A stretch of DNA of 64,000 nucleotides from Crotalaria pallida (Eukaryota; Streptophyta; Magnoliopsida; Fabales; Fabaceae): the NCBI GenBank assembly GCA_037953625.1, contig CM075651.1:104533001-104597000 (forward strand), written 5' to 3'. The notes beneath the pieces were generated by a model, which was given only the letters and a program-made list of their open reading frames with translations, made no database searches and was not told the DNA's origin. Each line of letters opens with the position of its first letter. Within the stretch, counting starts at the first letter, position 1. The translations under genes and the position numbers were made by a program. Below, piece by piece: positions 62,065 through 64,000 of this stretch.

Positions 62065-64000
62065 TGTATTAAGACTTATAAGAACCATTAGAATAATCCT
62101 AAACATTGCTTGAATCCCCAAGGGACGTAGAGGGTGTAGCATGAGACCTTGGAGGTTCTAACAAGTGTAGAATGGTTAAGAAAGTATTCTAAAGGCTTAT
62201 AATGTTCTAGAAATGTGTATTTGGACTTATAATAACCATTAGAATGATCCCAAACAATGCATGGTATCCCAAGGCACGTAGAGGGTGTAGCATGAGTCCT
62301 TGGAGGTTCTAACAAGTGTAGAATGGCTAAGAGAGTATTCTAAAGGCTTAGAATGGTCTAGGAATGTGTATTAGGACTTATAAGAACCATTAGAATGATC
62401 CTAAACAATGATTGAGTCCCCAAGGGACGTAGAGGGTCTAGCATGAGTCCTTGGAGGTTCTAACAGGTGTAGAATGGTTAAGAGAATATTCTAATGGCTT
62501 AGAATGGTCTAGGAATGTGTATTAGGACTTATAAGAACCATTAGAATGATCCTAAACATTGCTTGAATCCTCAAGGGACGTAGAGGGTGTAGCATGAGTC
62601 CTTGGAGGTTCTAACTGGTGTAGAATGGTTAAGAGATTATTCTAAAGGCTTAGAATGGTCTAGGAATGTGTATTCGGTCGTATAAGAACCATAAGAATGA
62701 TCCTAAACAATGCTTGAGTCCCCAAGGGACATAGAGGGTGTAGCATGAGTCCTTGGAGGTTCTAACAAGTGTAGAATGGTTAAGAGAGTATTCTAAAGGC
62801 TTAGAATGGTCTAGGAATGTGTATTAGGACTTATAATAACCATTAGAATGATCATAAACATTGCATGGTACCCCAAGGGACGTAGAGGGTGTAGCATGAG
62901 ACCTTGGAGGTTCTAACATGTGTAGAATGGTTAAGAGAGTATTCTAAAGGCTTAGAATGGTCTAGGAATGTGAATTAGGTCTTATAAGAACCATTAGAAT
63001 GATCCTAAACAATGCTTGAGTCCCCAAGGGACATAGAGGGTCTAGAATGAGTCCATGGAGGTTCTAACAAGTGTAGAATGGTTAAGAGAGTATTCTAAAG
63101 GCTTAGAATGGTCTAGGAATGTGTATTAGGACTTATAATAACCATTAGAATGATCATAAATATTGCATGGTACCCCAAGGGACGTAGAGGGTGTAGCATG
63201 AGACCTTGGAGGTTCTAACATGTGTAGAATGGTTAAGAGAGTATTCTAAAGGCTTAGAATGGTCTAGGAATGTGTATTAGGACTTATAAGAACCATTAGA
63301 ATGATCCTAAACATTGCTTGAGTCCCCAAGGGACGTAGAGGGTGTAGCATGAGTCCTTAGAGGTTCTAACAAGTGTAGAATGGTTAAGAGAGAATTCTAA
63401 AGGCTTAGAATGGTCTAGGAATGTGTATTAGGACTTATAAGAACCATTAGAATGATCCTAAACAATGCTTGAGTCCCCAAGTGACGTAGAGGGTCTAGCA
63501 TGAGTCCTTGGAGGTTCTAACAGGTGTAGAATGGTTAAGAGAATATTCTAATGGCTTAGAATGGTCTAGGAATGTGTATTAGGACTTATAAGAACCATTA
63601 GAATGATCCTAAACATTGCTTGAATCCCCAAGGGACGTAGAGGGTGTAGCATGAGTCCTTGGAGGTTCTAACAAGTGTAGAATGGTTAAGAGATTATTCT
63701 AAAGGCTTAGAATGGTCTAGGAATGTGTATTAGGTCGTATAAGAACCATTAGAATGATCCTAAGCAATGCTTGAGTCCCCAAGGGACATAGAGGGTGTAG
63801 CATGAGTCCTTGGAGGTTCTAACAAGTGTAGAATGGTTAAGAGAGTATTCTAAAGGCTTAGAATGGTCTAGGAATGTGTATTAGGACTTATAATAACCAT
63901 TAGAATGATCCTAAACAATGCTTGAGTCCCCAAGGGACATAGTGGGTGTAGCATGAGTCCTTGGAGGTTCTAACAAGTGTAGAATGGTTAAGAGAGTATT
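62065..64000 (+). repeat. Right-domain HOR, incomplete at window edge
   Basis: It opens with tgtattaagac at 62,065 and runs for 12 complete monomers plus a 124-bp partial monomer (63,877-64,000). It has accattag and gattgagtcccc, not the accgttag and gtccgcaag of the three preceding units, so it is closer to an earlier state of the unit. A private ccttagagg variant lies near 63,355. The array continues beyond the window. Confidence 0.85.

Larger units (their letters stand above)
1..64000 (+). repeat. 151-bp satellite DNA array (whole window)
   Basis: The window is an unbroken head-to-tail array of one satellite family. With the monomer start set at tgtatta, starts fall at 1, 152, 303, 454 and onward in 151-bp steps to 63,877. 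Phase arithmetic gives 426 complete monomers and a 124-bp partial one; length exceptions are fifteen 121-bp, three 150-bp and one 154-bp copies. I counted one typical monomer at 41 G, 20 C, 49 A and 41 T, about 40% GC. Every copy has the same orientation. No unique sequence or other mobile element interrupts it, and neither array edge is visible. Satellites of this size are typical of eukaryotic heterochromatin, often centromeric; that location is inference. I do not recognise the family. Compensating small indels within a monomer would escape this count. Confidence 0.98.

Noticed and set aside
48951..62315. Six minus-strand 75-residue open reading frames (48,951-49,178; 51,820-52,047; 53,934-54,161; 55,595-55,822; 58,464-58,691; 62,088-62,315) as protein genes
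   Set aside because: They span one and a half satellite monomers, exist only where one monomer dimer happens to lack stops, and are spaced by whole monomer numbers. Their sequence resembles no family I know and they show no promoter or start context of their own.
1..64000. CRISPR array
   Set aside because: Repeats are 151 bp and contiguous. There are no short repeats separated by unique spacers, and no cas genes.
1..64000. CENP-B box
   Set aside because: The consensus needs TTCG, then A five bases on, then CGGG. The only TTCG contexts I saw (tattcggtcgtataag in the right domain and ccttcgagg near 8,389) do not fit it.
1..64000. RNA polymerase III A and B boxes (a tRNA-derived SINE origin)
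   Set aside because: The segment tagcatgagtcc followed by aggttctaac resembles A and B boxes in order and spacing, but the B box lacks the purine after GGTTC and the final CC, and the A box mismatches at conserved positions. There is no poly-A tail or target-site duplication.
1..64000. Telomeric repeat remnants (ttagga, ttagg)
   Set aside because: They occur once per monomer as part of tgtattaggac and never as a short tandem run.
1..64000. Transposon, LTR or integrase insertion within the array
   Set aside because: Phase arithmetic accounts for every base with satellite monomers, and no inverted copies or non-satellite segments were seen.
1..64000. Bacterial or phage origin (iterons, operon structure)
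   Set aside because: Iterons are short and limited to small clusters. A 64-kb array of 151-bp repeats with no genes is not bacterial in character.

Overview
The whole window is one tandem satellite DNA array. From base 1 to base 64,000 it consists only of head-to-tail copies of a monomer of about 151 bp, all in the same orientation. Phasing on the recurrent tgtatta motif gives 426 complete monomers (1-63,876) and a 124-bp partial copy at the right edge. The length census closes exactly: 407 monomers of 151 bp, 15 of 121 bp, 3 of 150 bp and 1 of 154 bp. I see no unique sequence, protein-coding gene, RNA gene, transposon insertion, inversion or array edge. Both ends of the window are inside the array.

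An array of this length, monomer size and higher-order structure points to a eukaryotic nuclear genome, in constitutive heterochromatin such as a centromeric, pericentromeric or subtelomeric block. I do not recognise the family and cannot name the organism. The commonest substitution class at the monomer's main CpG looks like cytosine deamination, which would fit a genome that methylates CpG (many plants and vertebrates).

Layout. (1) 1-13,137: higher-order repeats (HORs) of 9, 12, 11, 11, 16 and 18 monomers plus a 10-monomer partial copy, each opened by a diagnostic monomer beginning tgtattattactttt. (2) 13,138-16,157: five copies of a 4-monomer, 604-bp HOR. (3) 16,158-23,107: a mixed zone where the 121-bp deletion monomer first appears, with local duplications of 846 bp and 453 bp. 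(4) 23,108-29,178: four tandem copies of a roughly 1,480-bp HOR. (5) 29,179-44,701: HORs built on a 2,084-bp, 14-monomer unit, some with a nested 906-bp duplication. (6) 44,702-48,927: a disordered interval with many private substitutions. (7) 48,928-64,000: a different HOR domain marked by a tgtattaagac monomer, with units of 19, 14, 11, 19 and 24 monomers.

The most interesting points are these. The 151-bp monomer appears to be an ancient five-fold repeat of a roughly 30-bp unit. A 30-bp deletion that removes one such unit arose in one monomer lineage and was spread to 15 places within 25 kb. The array preserves a readable record of successive unequal-exchange events. Six identical-looking 75-codon open frames are by-products of the repeat, not genes.
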